A stretch of DNA of 40,127 nt from Planctomycetota bacterium. Its GTDB lineage: Bacteria; Planctomycetota; Phycisphaerae; UBA1845; PWPN01. The notes beneath the pieces are model-generated. The model saw only the letters and a program-made list of their open reading frames with translations, was not told the DNA's origin and did no database searches. The translations under genes were made by a program, and so were the position numbers. The stretch covers positions 1 to 40,127 of the forward strand of contig JAKLEZ010000040.1 of NCBI GenBank assembly GCA_022711465.1, in the 5' to 3' direction. This document shows positions 8,197 through 16,425 of the stretch, one piece after another (position 1 is the stretch's first letter; each line of letters starts with the position of its first letter).

Positions 8197-9348
8197 TCAC
8201 TGCAGGGATTTCCGCGTCATCCGCCGCGTCAGAGCCAGAAGAACGACTGCCATCACCGCCAGCACGCCCGCGTTGGGCAGGATGACGCTCCAGACGTTCC
8301 CAGCCAGAAACAGTGTCTGGAGCAGCGCGACATAGTATCGGGCAGGCAAGACGTAGGTGGTCATTCGAACGACCGCGGGCATGCTCTGCAGATCGAAGAG
8401 GAAACCCGAGAGCATGGTCGCGGGCATGAACGTCGCCAGAAGCGCGATCTGGCTGGCCACGAACTGACTTCTGAACGCGGACGAGATGAACAGGCCGATG
8501 GCCAGTGATACCAGTAGATAGAGCATGGACACACTGACCAGGACTCCTATCGACCCACGAAACGGCACGTGGAAGAGGAGGCGGGCCGAAAGCACGCACA
8601 GCGCAAGCCCGATCATGCCCAGCGCAAAATAGGGAAGAGTCTTGCCGATGATGATCTCCCCGGCCCGGATCGGCGTGACAAACAGGGCTTCGAGTGTTCC
8701 CCGCTCCCACTCGCGGGCCATCACCAATGCGGTCAACAGCGCCCCAATCAACGTCATGATCAGAACGATCAGCCCCGGAACCAGGAAGTGGCGGCTCTCG
8801 TTGGCCTCATTAAACCACATCCGGCTCTGGACCTGCACCGGTCCCGCCAGCGGGGTCTTCCCTTCTGCCGCACAACGCACGCCATACTGGCCGACTGCGG
8901 CCTGGGCGTAAGCCTGGATGATCCGGGCGCGGTTGGCATCCGTTCCGTGCACCAGGACTTGCACCTCGGCATCGCCCAGAGCCAAATGCCGGGCGAAATC
9001 CGGCTCGATCCGGACAATCGCATCCACCTTCCGGGCCAGCATGAGATCCCTCGCATGCCGCATGGACGTCACACGCCACACGTCAAACGAGGGTGACAGT
9101 TGAAACCTCGCCGCCAGATCGCAGGCCTCCGACGACGTATCATCAAGCACCACCGCGAGCGGCACATGCTCGACATCCAGCGAAAGGCCGTAGCCGAAAA
9201 GCAGTATCAGGACGAGCGGCAATACCACGCCGATGGCCACACTGCTGGGATCCCTGATGCCTTGAAGGCTTTCCTTCCAAATCAGGGCCCAGACCCGTCG
9301 GGTCCAGCCCGGCGCCGACTCTCGCAGGTAGCCACGGGCTGAACTCAC
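8197..9348 (-). CDS. ybhS: ABC-2 type efflux permease, YbhS-like
   Basis: This is a 383-residue permease with the same plan as its neighbour: a helix near residues 37-57 (VAIGVVLPLVLILLFGYG), a long external domain, then five transmembrane helices. The coupling motif AREWERGTLEALFVTPIRAG precedes the helical block. The start is a GTG at 9348 that overlaps the ATPase stop by four bases (GTGA). A GGAGGTG lies just upstream, and this strict coupling supports the choice. The two permeases share the alternating motif (AREREQGTFDQLL against AREWERGTLEALF) and evidently arose by duplication. The length is close to E. coli YbhS (about 377). It most likely heterodimerises with the next product to form the pore. 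Confidence 0.87.
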   Translation of the reverse strand: MSSARGYLRESAPGWTRRVWALIWKESLQGIRDPSSVAIGVVLPLVLILLFGYGLSLDVEHVPLAVVLDDTSSEACDLAARFQLSPSFDVWRVTSMRHARDLMLARKVDAIVRIEPDFARHLALGDAEVQVLVHGTDANRARIIQAYAQAAVGQYGVRCAAEGKTPLAGPVQVQSRMWFNEANESRHFLVPGLIVLIMTLIGALLTALVMAREWERGTLEALFVTPIRAGEIIIGKTLPYFALGMIGLALCVLSARLLFHVPFRGSIGVLVSVSMLYLLVSLAIGLFISSAFRSQFVASQIALLATFMPATMLSGFLFDLQSMPAVVRMTTYVLPARYYVALLQTLFLAGNVWSVILPNAGVLAVMAVVLLALTRRMTRKSLQ

Positions 9349-11108
9349 GTCGCACCTCCCACCGCCATCGACCGCGATTCCTGCACGGTCGCGATGAACG
9401 CATCCTCGATGGTCGGCTCCCGCCCCCCGTGCGGCCCAGCGCGATCCCGGACATGAGCAGGCGTTCCCGAAGCCAGGACGCGACCCGAATCCATGATCAC
9501 GATCCGGTCACAGTACTCCGCCTCCTCCATGAAGTGGGTGGTGACGATGACTGTGACACCCTGCTCGGCAAAGGCCGTGATCCGGCGCCAGAAGTCACGC
9601 CTGGCAAGGGGGTCAACTCCGCTGGTTGGCTCGTCAAGAAACAGGATCTCGGGCTCGTGGAGCAGGGCTGCCGCCATGGCCAGCCGCTGCCTGTAGCCGC
9701 CGGGCAGCTGGGCGCTGGGCACCCGGGCAAAACCGACCAGTTCAAACTCCCGCAATCCCCACTCGATCCGCTCCCGACGACGAGCGCCTCGAAGACCGTA
9801 CGCGCTGGAGAAGAACTGCAGGTTCTCCAGTACTGACAAGTGCCCGTAGAGCGAGAACTTCTGGGCCACGTAGCCGATTCGCTCCCGGGCCGACGCTCGC
9901 GCCCGCAGAAGATCCACGCCCGCCACGCGTAACCTCCCTCCCGTCGCGGGCAGCAGCCCGCAGAGCATGCGGAAGGTCGTGGTCTTGCCCGCGCCGTTGG
10001 GACCGAGAAGCCCGAATATCTCGCCACGGCGCACCTCGAAACTGACGTGGTTGACCGCCGTGAAACCTCCAAATCGGCGGACCAGGTCCCGAGTCTCAAC
10101 CAGAACCTCTTCGCTCGGCAAGGCCGGCGGATGCCCCATAGCTGCTGCCCGTCCGGCCCGCACCTCGGCCTGCGATTCCTGAAGAAGAACCATGAAGCCG
10201 TCCTCGAACCGTGCCGGGACAGGCTCGATGGCGGCACTCACCAGCATGGAGTCTTCGGCCGCGGCGCCATACCCGTTCTTCACGAAGCGTACTCGGCCGG
10301 CCTGAGGAACCGCATCGAGAACCGACGCATCCTCCAGCAGCCGGGCCTGCATCGTTCGGGCAGTCCATCCTGCCGGGGGCCGGGCCAGGAACGTCCGACC
10401 TTCGGCCATCGCCCGCACGCAGGCGGGGTGACCGCTGGCCAGCACCCGGCCACGGTGCAGCACCACCGTGTGGCCGCACCGCTCCGCTTCGTCCAGATAG
10501 GACGTGCTCAACAAGACCGTGAGACCCTGCCGGCGAACGAGATCCAGAATGATGTGCCACAACTCGCGGCGGGACAGCGGATCCACTCCCACCGTCGGTT
10601 CATCCAGGAGCAGCAGTTCCGGCCAGCGGATCAGCGTGCAGGCCAGCCCGAGCTTCTGCTTCATTCCACCCGAGAGCCGTCCGGCGAGACGGCTGAGAAA
10701 GGGACCGAGTGCGGTCATTTCAAGCAGTCTCGGGTACCGCTCTCGCTTCTCAGGTTCGGTCACGCCGTGCATGGCGGCATACAGCTCGAGGTTTTCCCGC
10801 ACGGTGAGATCCTCATATAGCCCGAATCTCTGAGGCATGTAGCCGATGCGAGTCTGAACCTGGTGGGGGGCGATTCCCACGTCAACACCCAGGACCTTCA
10901 GTTCACCCGAGTCCGCGGCGAGGAGTCCGGCGACCAACCGCAGAAGCGTGGTCTTCCCCGCCCCGTCGGGGCCCACCAGGGCAGTCAGCGTCCCGCGCTC
11001 GGCCGCCAGGGACACGCCGGTCAGCGCCTGAGTCAGTTCACCGGTCTCTCTCCGGAAGGTCTTTCTGATGTCGCGACCGATCACGAGCGGGACATCGGTG
11101 GCCGTCAC
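9345..11108 (-). CDS. ybhF: Fused double ABC ATPase, YbhF-like
   Basis: This 587-residue cytoplasmic protein has two complete ATPase domains in one chain. Domain 1 has Walker A GPDGAGKTT (residues 46-54), signature LSGGMKQ and Walker B LLLLDEPTVGVDP. Domain 2 has GPNGAGKTT, a variant signature LPGGYRQ (Pro where Ser is usual) and ILFLDEPTSGVDP. Both keep the catalytic Glu after the Walker B Asp. It powers the two permeases encoded downstream. The GTG start at 11108 overlaps the adaptor stop by four bases. The length and tandem design match E. coli YbhF (about 578). RbbA/YhiH also has two ATPase domains but carries a fused permease that is absent here. The second-site signature change could make the two sites unequal. 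Confidence 0.92.
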   Translation of the reverse strand: MTATDVPLVIGRDIRKTFRRETGELTQALTGVSLAAERGTLTALVGPDGAGKTTLLRLVAGLLAADSGELKVLGVDVGIAPHQVQTRIGYMPQRFGLYEDLTVRENLELYAAMHGVTEPEKRERYPRLLEMTALGPFLSRLAGRLSGGMKQKLGLACTLIRWPELLLLDEPTVGVDPLSRRELWHIILDLVRRQGLTVLLSTSYLDEAERCGHTVVLHRGRVLASGHPACVRAMAEGRTFLARPPAGWTARTMQARLLEDASVLDAVPQAGRVRFVKNGYGAAAEDSMLVSAAIEPVPARFEDGFMVLLQESQAEVRAGRAAAMGHPPALPSEEVLVETRDLVRRFGGFTAVNHVSFEVRRGEIFGLLGPNGAGKTTTFRMLCGLLPATGGRLRVAGVDLLRARASARERIGYVAQKFSLYGHLSVLENLQFFSSAYGLRGARRRERIEWGLREFELVGFARVPSAQLPGGYRQRLAMAAALLHEPEILFLDEPTSGVDPLARRDFWRRITAFAEQGVTVIVTTHFMEEAEYCDRIVIMDSGRVLASGTPAHVRDRAGPHGGREPTIEDAFIATVQESRSMAVGGAT

Positions 11109-12160
11109 AGCCCGCCTCCCATGCTCCGAGGCGAGGCCTCGATCGTGCCTGGCCGGCAGGTCGTTCCACCCGCAGGGCGAACAGGAAGGTGTACGCTGGC
11201 GGGCATCCCAAGACGCAACTCGTCACCAGGGTCCTTCACGAAGACCCGGACTTCGTAGACCAGACTGCTCCGGAGTTCCTCGGTCTGCACCGCCTTAGGC
11301 GTGAACTCGGCAACCGAGGAAAGAAAGCCTACCCATCCCTCGAACTCCCGGCCCGGCCAACTATCCACGCCGACACGAGCCCCCATCCCGGAGTGCACGC
11401 GCCCAAGATCAGTCTCGGACACATAGGCCCGCACCCATTTCGGATCCGTAACGGCCAGAGAAAACACCGGGCGCTGGGGCGAAGCCATTTCCCCGGGCTC
11501 CAGAAGCCGCGACCGCACAATTGAATCGACGGGCGCCACCAGTTGTGCGTCAGCGATGCACCGGCGCAGTAACTCGACGGCGGCGTCGGCGGCACGCAGG
11601 CGCGCCTCCGCCTCCGCAACCTCTTCCTGGCGGGGACCCGCAACAATCAACTCCAGTCCCTTCTGAGCGGCTAGGAGTCTTGCCGCAGCCGCATCCAGGG
11701 CCACTCTGGCGTCATCCAGTTCCAGCGGCGCCGCGGCGTTCACGCCCACGAGGTTCCTGAGGCGATCATCACGCCGGCGCGCATTGACCTCCTCGGCTTT
11801 GGCCGCGTCCACGTTGGCCCGAGCCTGCGCGATTTCCTCCGGGCGACTGCCGTTGCGAAGACGCTGAACCACCTGGCGTTGGGCGGCCACCTGAGCCTCG
11901 GCCTCTTCGAGTTGGGGCTCCAGCCGGGAGGTATCGAGCCGGGCCAGGACTTGACCCCGCCGGACAGCCTCGCCCTCTCTGACCAGCACCGCGGCAATCC
12001 GCTCGGCGTTGTTGAACGCCAAGTCCACCTGTCGCAGGTCCACGTTGCCGTGAAGCACGATCTGATCGGAAACGCGTCCGTCGCGGGTCTGCCACCACCA
12101 CATCGCGGCGGAGCAGGCCGCCGCCAGGACCATCAGACCCAACAGCATTCTGTGTCTCAT
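11105..12160 (-). CDS. ybhG: HlyD-family efflux adaptor, YbhG-like
   Basis: This 351-residue adaptor has an N-terminal anchor or signal (MLLGLMVLAAACSAAMWWW), a barrel-sandwich half (REGEAVRRGQVLARLDTSRL), a long Ala/Glu/Arg coiled hairpin (about residues 75-205), the second half (DAQLVAPVDSIVRSRLLEPG) and a beta-barrel. The segment NGSRPEEIAQARA is typical of the YbhG/YhiI branch. It should connect the ABC-2 pump to an outer-membrane factor, not encoded here. It is the first gene of the operon. The predicted promoter -10 ends 6 bases before the ATG at 12160, so the mRNA may be leaderless. A Cys at residue 16 lacks a proper lipobox, so lipidation is doubtful. Confidence 0.88.
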   Translation of the reverse strand: MRHRMLLGLMVLAAACSAAMWWWQTRDGRVSDQIVLHGNVDLRQVDLAFNNAERIAAVLVREGEAVRRGQVLARLDTSRLEPQLEEAEAQVAAQRQVVQRLRNGSRPEEIAQARANVDAAKAEEVNARRRDDRLRNLVGVNAAAPLELDDARVALDAAAARLLAAQKGLELIVAGPRQEEVAEAEARLRAADAAVELLRRCIADAQLVAPVDSIVRSRLLEPGEMASPQRPVFSLAVTDPKWVRAYVSETDLGRVHSGMGARVGVDSWPGREFEGWVGFLSSVAEFTPKAVQTEELRSSLVYEVRVFVKDPGDELRLGMPASVHLPVRPAGGTTCRPGTIEASPRSMGGGL

Positions 12161-12165
12161 ACCCT

Positions 12166-12194
12166 AGTATAACCCAGGAAAATCAAAATTTCAA
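12166..12194 (-). promoter_or_regulatory. Sigma70-type promoter of the efflux operon
   Basis: Read on the minus strand, TTGAAA (12194-12189) and TATACT (12171-12166) are separated by 17 bases. The -10 ends only 5 bases from the ATG of the adaptor gene at 12160. Transcription would therefore start at or beside the start codon, giving a leaderless or near-leaderless message. No Shine-Dalgarno sequence is present before this ATG. Confidence 0.65.
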
Positions 12195-12206
12195 ATTAAT
12201 ATTTGA
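12191..12206. promoter_or_regulatory. Inverted repeat, candidate TetR-family operator
   Basis: TCAAAT-TAAT-ATTTGA is a 16-base inverted repeat with perfect 6-base arms. It sits in the only AT-rich stretch of the divergent spacer. It covers part of the -35 box of the efflux operon on one side and of the regulator gene on the other. Its place and symmetry fit the binding site of a TetR-type dimer that represses both genes. Binding itself is inference. Confidence 0.55.
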
Positions 12207-12232
12207 CTTTGCGGTGGTGGGCATGCTATACT
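12203..12232 (+). promoter_or_regulatory. Sigma70-type promoter of the TetR-family regulator gene
   Basis: TTGACT (12203-12208) and TATACT (12227-12232) are 18 bases apart, and a TG one base before the -10 makes an extended -10 element. The expected start of transcription falls on 12238-12240, which is the GTG/ATG start of the regulator. The message would be leaderless; no Shine-Dalgarno sequence is seen. Confidence 0.65.
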
Positions 12233-12236
12233 TCCT

Positions 12237-12929
12237 GTGATGAGGTCGAGAATCTCCGATCGCGGCCGCCCCCGACAGATCCTGGAACCCAAAACCCACG
12301 AGCAGGGCACACGCCGCAGGCTCTTCGAGGCCGCCGGACGAGTGTTTGCGGAAAAGGGCTACGACCGGGCGACCGGCAAGGAGATCTGCAGCCGTGCGGG
12401 TGCAAACACCGCCGCCGTGAACTACCACTTCGGCGGCATGGAGGCTCTCTATGCCGAGGTCGTCGCGGAAGCCTATCGGCGATTGATCAGACTTGACGCT
12501 CTCTCGGCGGCAGTAGCCGGACAAACCCATCCCGCCGCCAAGCTCCGGGCCGGCATCGAGTTGATCGCCCGGACCCTCACCGGGCAGGGATCTGGCTCGT
12601 GGGAATTGCGCGTCATCGGACGCGAGATCGTCTCCCCCTCGCCGGTGGCAGACTCGGTTCGAGACCGCGAGATCTTCCCCAAGACTCGAATCCTGGCATC
12701 CATCGTCAGTGAGCTGATGGGTCTTCCCCAGGATCATCCGGCAGTGGCTCGCGGGTGCATGAGCGTCGCCGGCCCCATCTTCATGCTCCTGGTCATGGAC
12801 CGAAGCAGTATGAGGCGGTTGTTTCCCAAGCTCGGCTTTGGCCGAGATGAACTTGACCGCCTTGTCGATCATCTGGTCCGGTTTGCCCTCGCCGGACTCG
12901 AGTCTGTCGCCGCCACGGCAAACGAATGA
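12237..12929 (+). CDS. cecR: TetR/AcrR-family repressor, CecR-like
   Basis: This is a 230-residue regulator. A TetR N-terminal helix-turn-helix lies at about residues 22-75, with AAGRVFAEKGYDRATGKEIC followed by the recognition helix region AGANTAAVNYHFGGMEALY. The C-terminal ligand and dimer domain (LPQDHPAVARGCMSVAGPIF) resembles the DUF1956 type found in E. coli CecR (about 223 residues), whose gene adjoins ybhGFSR. In E. coli the genes run in one direction; here the regulator is divergent. It probably represses itself and the efflux operon through the inverted repeat between them, with release by an unknown ligand. The start may be the GTG at 12237 or the ATG at 12240; the ATG fits the predicted transcript start better. 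Confidence 0.87.
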   Translation: MMRSRISDRGRPRQILEPKTHEQGTRRRLFEAAGRVFAEKGYDRATGKEICSRAGANTAAVNYHFGGMEALYAEVVAEAYRRLIRLDALSAAVAGQTHPAAKLRAGIELIARTLTGQGSGSWELRVIGREIVSPSPVADSVRDREIFPKTRILASIVSELMGLPQDHPAVARGCMSVAGPIFMLLVMDRSSMRRLFPKLGFGRDELDRLVDHLVRFALAGLESVAATANE

Positions 12930-13103
12930 CCGTCAGGGGGGCATTCTCCCGACACCCACGTCCGCATACGAACGCCCGTGGTGAGGACACCTGGGGCGGT
13001 CTATGGTTCATGCGGGAGAGGTTGGCCCGACGCAAGTCGGGATGCCGCACGCCGCAGGACTCCCTGGGAGAGCGCGAGCTGTCAATAACGGAGGATGGCT
13101 GAA

Positions 13104-13763
13104 GTGTCGAGATTGTTGATCATTCACCATGACGATGAAATCCGCTCCCGGCTCCAGAGCATGACTGAAAGGCGCCACGATCTGACGACTGCCAAGGAAC
13201 TGGTGGCTGGCATCAAAGAGATCGCCCGCAACCGCCCGGACGCCATCATCGTCGGCCAGGATCTGAAGAAACTCGAAGGCACCCGGTTGCTCAAGTACCT
13301 CAAAGACAACGAGCTCAAGATTCCGGTGGTCGTGCTGGCGATGCGGGGAGCAGGCAGCCATCAACCCATTGCCATGAAGCTGGGCGCCAAGGCGTTTCTC
13401 GAGTTCCCGGTGGACGAGGCTCGTCTGGAAGCGGCCATCGTCGAGGCCCGGAAGGCCCACCTGGCCGTCCTGGCAGGCCCGCCGCCGATTGGCGAGGAAG
13501 AGCTTCGCGGCAATCTCTCCATGATGGAGAAGCAGCTCAACGCCAAGATGAAGTGCTTCGCCGGCCGCAATCAGGTCTACATCCAGTCACGAATCTTGGG
13601 CGGCTCGACCAGCAAGCCTCGCATCTGCCTAAAGTGCAGTCTGCGAGCCGAGTACGGCCTCAGCAAGGACGTCTACTACGAGTTCATCCGTGCTGTGTGC
13701 TGCGGCAATCCCGCCAGGTGCGAAGCCGTGTGCAAGTTCCAGACTGAACGAGAGATCGCCTGA
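13104..13763 (+). CDS. Degenerate response-regulator receiver protein with Cys-rich tail
   Basis: Residues about 5-125 fold-match a receiver domain: RLLIIHHDDEIRSRL supplies beta-1 with its acidic pair. However, the phospho-acceptor position in PDAIIVG is Gly, the usual Thr/Ser in VVVLAM is Ala, and the usual Lys in FLEFPVD is Phe. It is therefore a pseudo-receiver, unlikely to be phosphorylated. The tail (about residues 140-222) is basic and carries six cysteines: CLKC, then CC-x5-C-x3-C. These could bind zinc or an iron-sulfur cluster. A GTG at 13104 has GGAGG 9 bases upstream. An ATG at 13095, directly after the GGAGG, is too close but would add three residues. No partner kinase is nearby, and its role is unknown. 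Confidence 0.7.
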   Translation: MSRLLIIHHDDEIRSRLQSMTERRHDLTTAKELVAGIKEIARNRPDAIIVGQDLKKLEGTRLLKYLKDNELKIPVVVLAMRGAGSHQPIAMKLGAKAFLEFPVDEARLEAAIVEARKAHLAVLAGPPPIGEEELRGNLSMMEKQLNAKMKCFAGRNQVYIQSRILGGSTSKPRICLKCSLRAEYGLSKDVYYEFIRAVCCGNPARCEAVCKFQTEREIA

Positions 13764-14571
13764 GACCTGCCCACTGCAGGATCGCCACCGCTCTGACCGT
13801 CCTCATCAAGCCGCTTGCCGCCACGTCGCAGTCGGCGAATCTTCACCGACCCGCCCCCGCCGGCTGAGTCTGCCGAGGTGAAAGAGAGCCGCTGCGGACG
13901 ACCACTCGATGGTCCTGGGCGTCCCCCATCCATGCAAGTTGGTCGATGTAGCCAACCGCCTCCGGCGTGTGCAGCAAATTCGGTTCTGCACCGTCTCAGG
14001 CGAATTGTGTCATGGAGGAATTCAGAACACCAGCTCTCCAACAGAATCGCGCTCGGTGCGCGGCTCGCTATCAGGCTTGTAGGATGACCCGGGAGTCGTC
14101 ACAAGTCCGCTCGCGACTCCTCCTCCCCCCGGGCGTATCCGGTGCGGCTGGGTAGGTCACGCCGCCTTCGTTTTCGTGCCATCCAGAGAACCGTTCCCAT
14201 CTGCTCGCCAATGGTCTCCTCTTGCGTGAGAGAGACCGGATGGTACGCTAATCGAGACGGCAGCAGATCGGCGGGGGAAGAGCCGCAGAGCGTTCTTCTC
14301 TTCCTCCCAGGGCGTTCTCTCTGCGATCGAGTCTGGGCCAGGGGCAACGGAACGTGCTACGCGCCGCCCGGCGGCATAGCCCGGAGGAGGTCGCCGAGCG
14401 AACCGGCGAGCATCGCCATGGGCGATCAGGGTCTCACCGTCTTGTCTGGTGAACACGACTTCCATGGTGACCTACGGGTCCGCCGAGGACGAGACACTTG
14501 CATTCCACACTTGCGCGCCGAAAACGACACCGAATCCGAGATGTCCGCTGCGGCTTGGAGATTCATCTGAC
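13764..14571. other. Gap without a convincing gene
   Basis: This is about 800 bases between the pseudo-receiver gene and the S41 protease gene. Several open stretches exist on both strands (the longest minus-strand one is about 14157-14465), but none has a ribosome-binding site, a recognisable domain or protein-like composition throughout. It may hold decayed coding sequence. I see no repeat, tRNA or clear promoter. Confidence 0.5.
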
Positions 14572-15900
14572 ATGCGAGCACACGTCACTGCTCTCTGTTT
14601 CGGACTAACCTTGTTTGCCCACTGTGCGGCCGCCCAGACGGCGACAGAGGATGAGTCAGACGCCGTTACCGAGAAGCGTCTCGAAGTCCTCGAGTCCCTC
14701 TGGGACAATCTCAACAGGATCTATCCGGCACTGGAATACAAGGGCATCGGCGGCCGCGAATGGCTCGAACCGGCCGAGAATCGCATCCGCCGAGCCCGAA
14801 GCGACGCTGAGTTCTACGACGTCCTCCTCGAACAGATGGCCCGCCTCAACGATACGCATACGCGTATCGTCTCCTATCCCGGACAGCCCAAGCTGGCGCC
14901 ACCTCCCCTCCAACTCAATCAGGTGCAGGGCAAGGTCGCGGTCATGCGAGCCCATCCCAGCACGGAGCTCTCCCCGGGCGACATCATCACGGCCATCGGC
15001 GGACGGCCCGCGGATCGATGCCTCAGTGACCAGCTCAGATTGGTCTGCAACTCGACGGAACGGGGCCGGATCCGCGAAGCTTGCGAGCGTCTCCTCTGCG
15101 GCGAACCCGGCACGACGGTCACCGCTACGGTCGAAGGCGCCGACGGCGTGCCGCGCGTCGTCATCCTCCGCCGCGAGCCAGCGCCGAAGTTCTGGCAGGA
15201 GCCAACCCTGTCCTCGCGCGAGCTGGGGGGTTCGGTGGGTTACATTCGTATCGCCCAGTGGCACGGCCAGGTCTCCGGCCGTGGAATCCCCGAGGAGTTC
15301 GACCGCCTCCTCGAGCAGTTCAAGAACCTTAAGGGAATCATCATCGACGTCCGCGGCAACGGTGGTGGTGACGACCGACTCGCCGACCGGGTCAACGGCC
15401 GCCTGACCGACAAGCCCGTGGTCAGCAGCATCGACTTCTGGCGGAAGGCCGGGACGACCACCTACGAAAGAACGATCGGCTGGGTCCGTCCTCGCGGACC
15501 CTGGACCTACCGAGGCCGCGCGGCGGTGCTCATCGACGAAGCTTCCGCCAGCGCCTGCGAGCATTTCGTCTCCGGCATTGAGGCGATGGGCCACATCCTC
15601 CTGGTCGGCAGCCCGACCAACGGCGCGGGCGGCGGTCCCACCAGTGTCACGCTCCCCGACGGCACCCAGCTACGCATCTCCCGCGCCTTGGGCCTCCGGG
15701 CCAATGGCGTCGTCTTCGAGGGTCACGGCATCCCTCCACACATCGTCTCCACACCCACCCTCGATGACCTGCGCACCGGCCGCGACGCCGCTCTTGAAAT
15801 CGGCAAGGAGTGGATCCTCTCCAACAAGACGGTACCCTCCCGCTTCCAGAGCATCGACGGCAGGCTGCCGGGGCGGGAGCAGATTCCCCGCAACGACTGA
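14572..15900 (+). CDS. Secreted S41-family (tail-specific/tricorn-like) serine protease with PDZ
   Basis: This is a 442-residue protein with a clean signal peptide (MRAHVTALCFGLTLFAHCAAA, cleavage near residue 21-22). A PDZ-like segment (STELSPGDIITAIGGRPADR) lies at about residues 125-145. The peptidase core includes GIIIDVRGNGGGDD and the nucleophile motif SASACE, with Ser327 as the predicted nucleophile. The Lys that CtpA/Prc enzymes place 25 residues later is Ala352 (GSPTNGAGG). This suggests a tricorn/S41B-type mechanism, in which other residues replace Lys, or loss of activity. The ATG at 14572 begins the signal peptide; GGAG lies 11 bases upstream. The frame upstream of it is not protein-like. 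It probably cleaves peptides in the periplasm. Confidence 0.85.
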   Translation: MRAHVTALCFGLTLFAHCAAAQTATEDESDAVTEKRLEVLESLWDNLNRIYPALEYKGIGGREWLEPAENRIRRARSDAEFYDVLLEQMARLNDTHTRIVSYPGQPKLAPPPLQLNQVQGKVAVMRAHPSTELSPGDIITAIGGRPADRCLSDQLRLVCNSTERGRIREACERLLCGEPGTTVTATVEGADGVPRVVILRREPAPKFWQEPTLSSRELGGSVGYIRIAQWHGQVSGRGIPEEFDRLLEQFKNLKGIIIDVRGNGGGDDRLADRVNGRLTDKPVVSSIDFWRKAGTTTYERTIGWVRPRGPWTYRGRAAVLIDEASASACEHFVSGIEAMGHILLVGSPTNGAGGGPTSVTLPDGTQLRISRALGLRANGVVFEGHGIPPHIVSTPTLDDLRTGRDAALEIGKEWILSNKTVPSRFQSIDGRLPGREQIPRND

Positions 15901-16425
15901 CTCTCAAAACCATCCGCAGCGTCGAGAACCACGGAACTCGAAGTGCATTCCAGGGGCGTCTTCTTCGTCGAAGCTCCTTGACCCGCATGCTTCTTGGCAT
16001 TGATGGCTGTCACGCATGGAGAACGCCGCCGACCTCAAGAGTGATGGCGGCCGTGTCCAGACCCGTGAGAAACAGGAGAGGCAGTGTCTGCAGCGTCGAC
16101 ACCGGGTTTCTCTTTGGCCGGCCAGGGCGATCCGCCGATAGGAATGGTGACAACAGGGTATTCTCGCAGAACAGATGCCGAGAAAGGCCGCAGAGAACAT
16201 CTGCCGAAGCGGCAGAAAGGCTTACGAAGATTCACGATCCGCACCGCGCGGCATGCACCAATCCCCCCGCCCGGCCGTGCTGCCTGGGATCGACGGAATC
16301 TCAGCGTGATCTGCCTCGCCACGTCCACTGCTGCCCGGCGAGGGCAGCGCGGTACAATGGCTCTGGATGATCCGGCGGTGAGGCCGGACCTCGCTGCGCC
16401 GAAGACCTCTCAGAAGGAGATTGTG
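15901..16425. other. Gap without a convincing gene; one small hairpin
   Basis: No gene is recognised in these 525 bases. A perfect hairpin, TCTGCCG-AAG-CGGCAGA, lies at 16200-16216. A TACAAT at 16353-16358 could be a -10 box for the lipoprotein gene that follows, but no -35 box accompanies it. Nothing else stands out. Confidence 0.45.

Noticed and set aside
14157..14465. Minus-strand frame of 102 codons in the 13764-14571 gap
   Set aside because: The first 25 residues look protein-like, but the rest is low-complexity and there is no ribosome site or recognised family. It may be decayed sequence.
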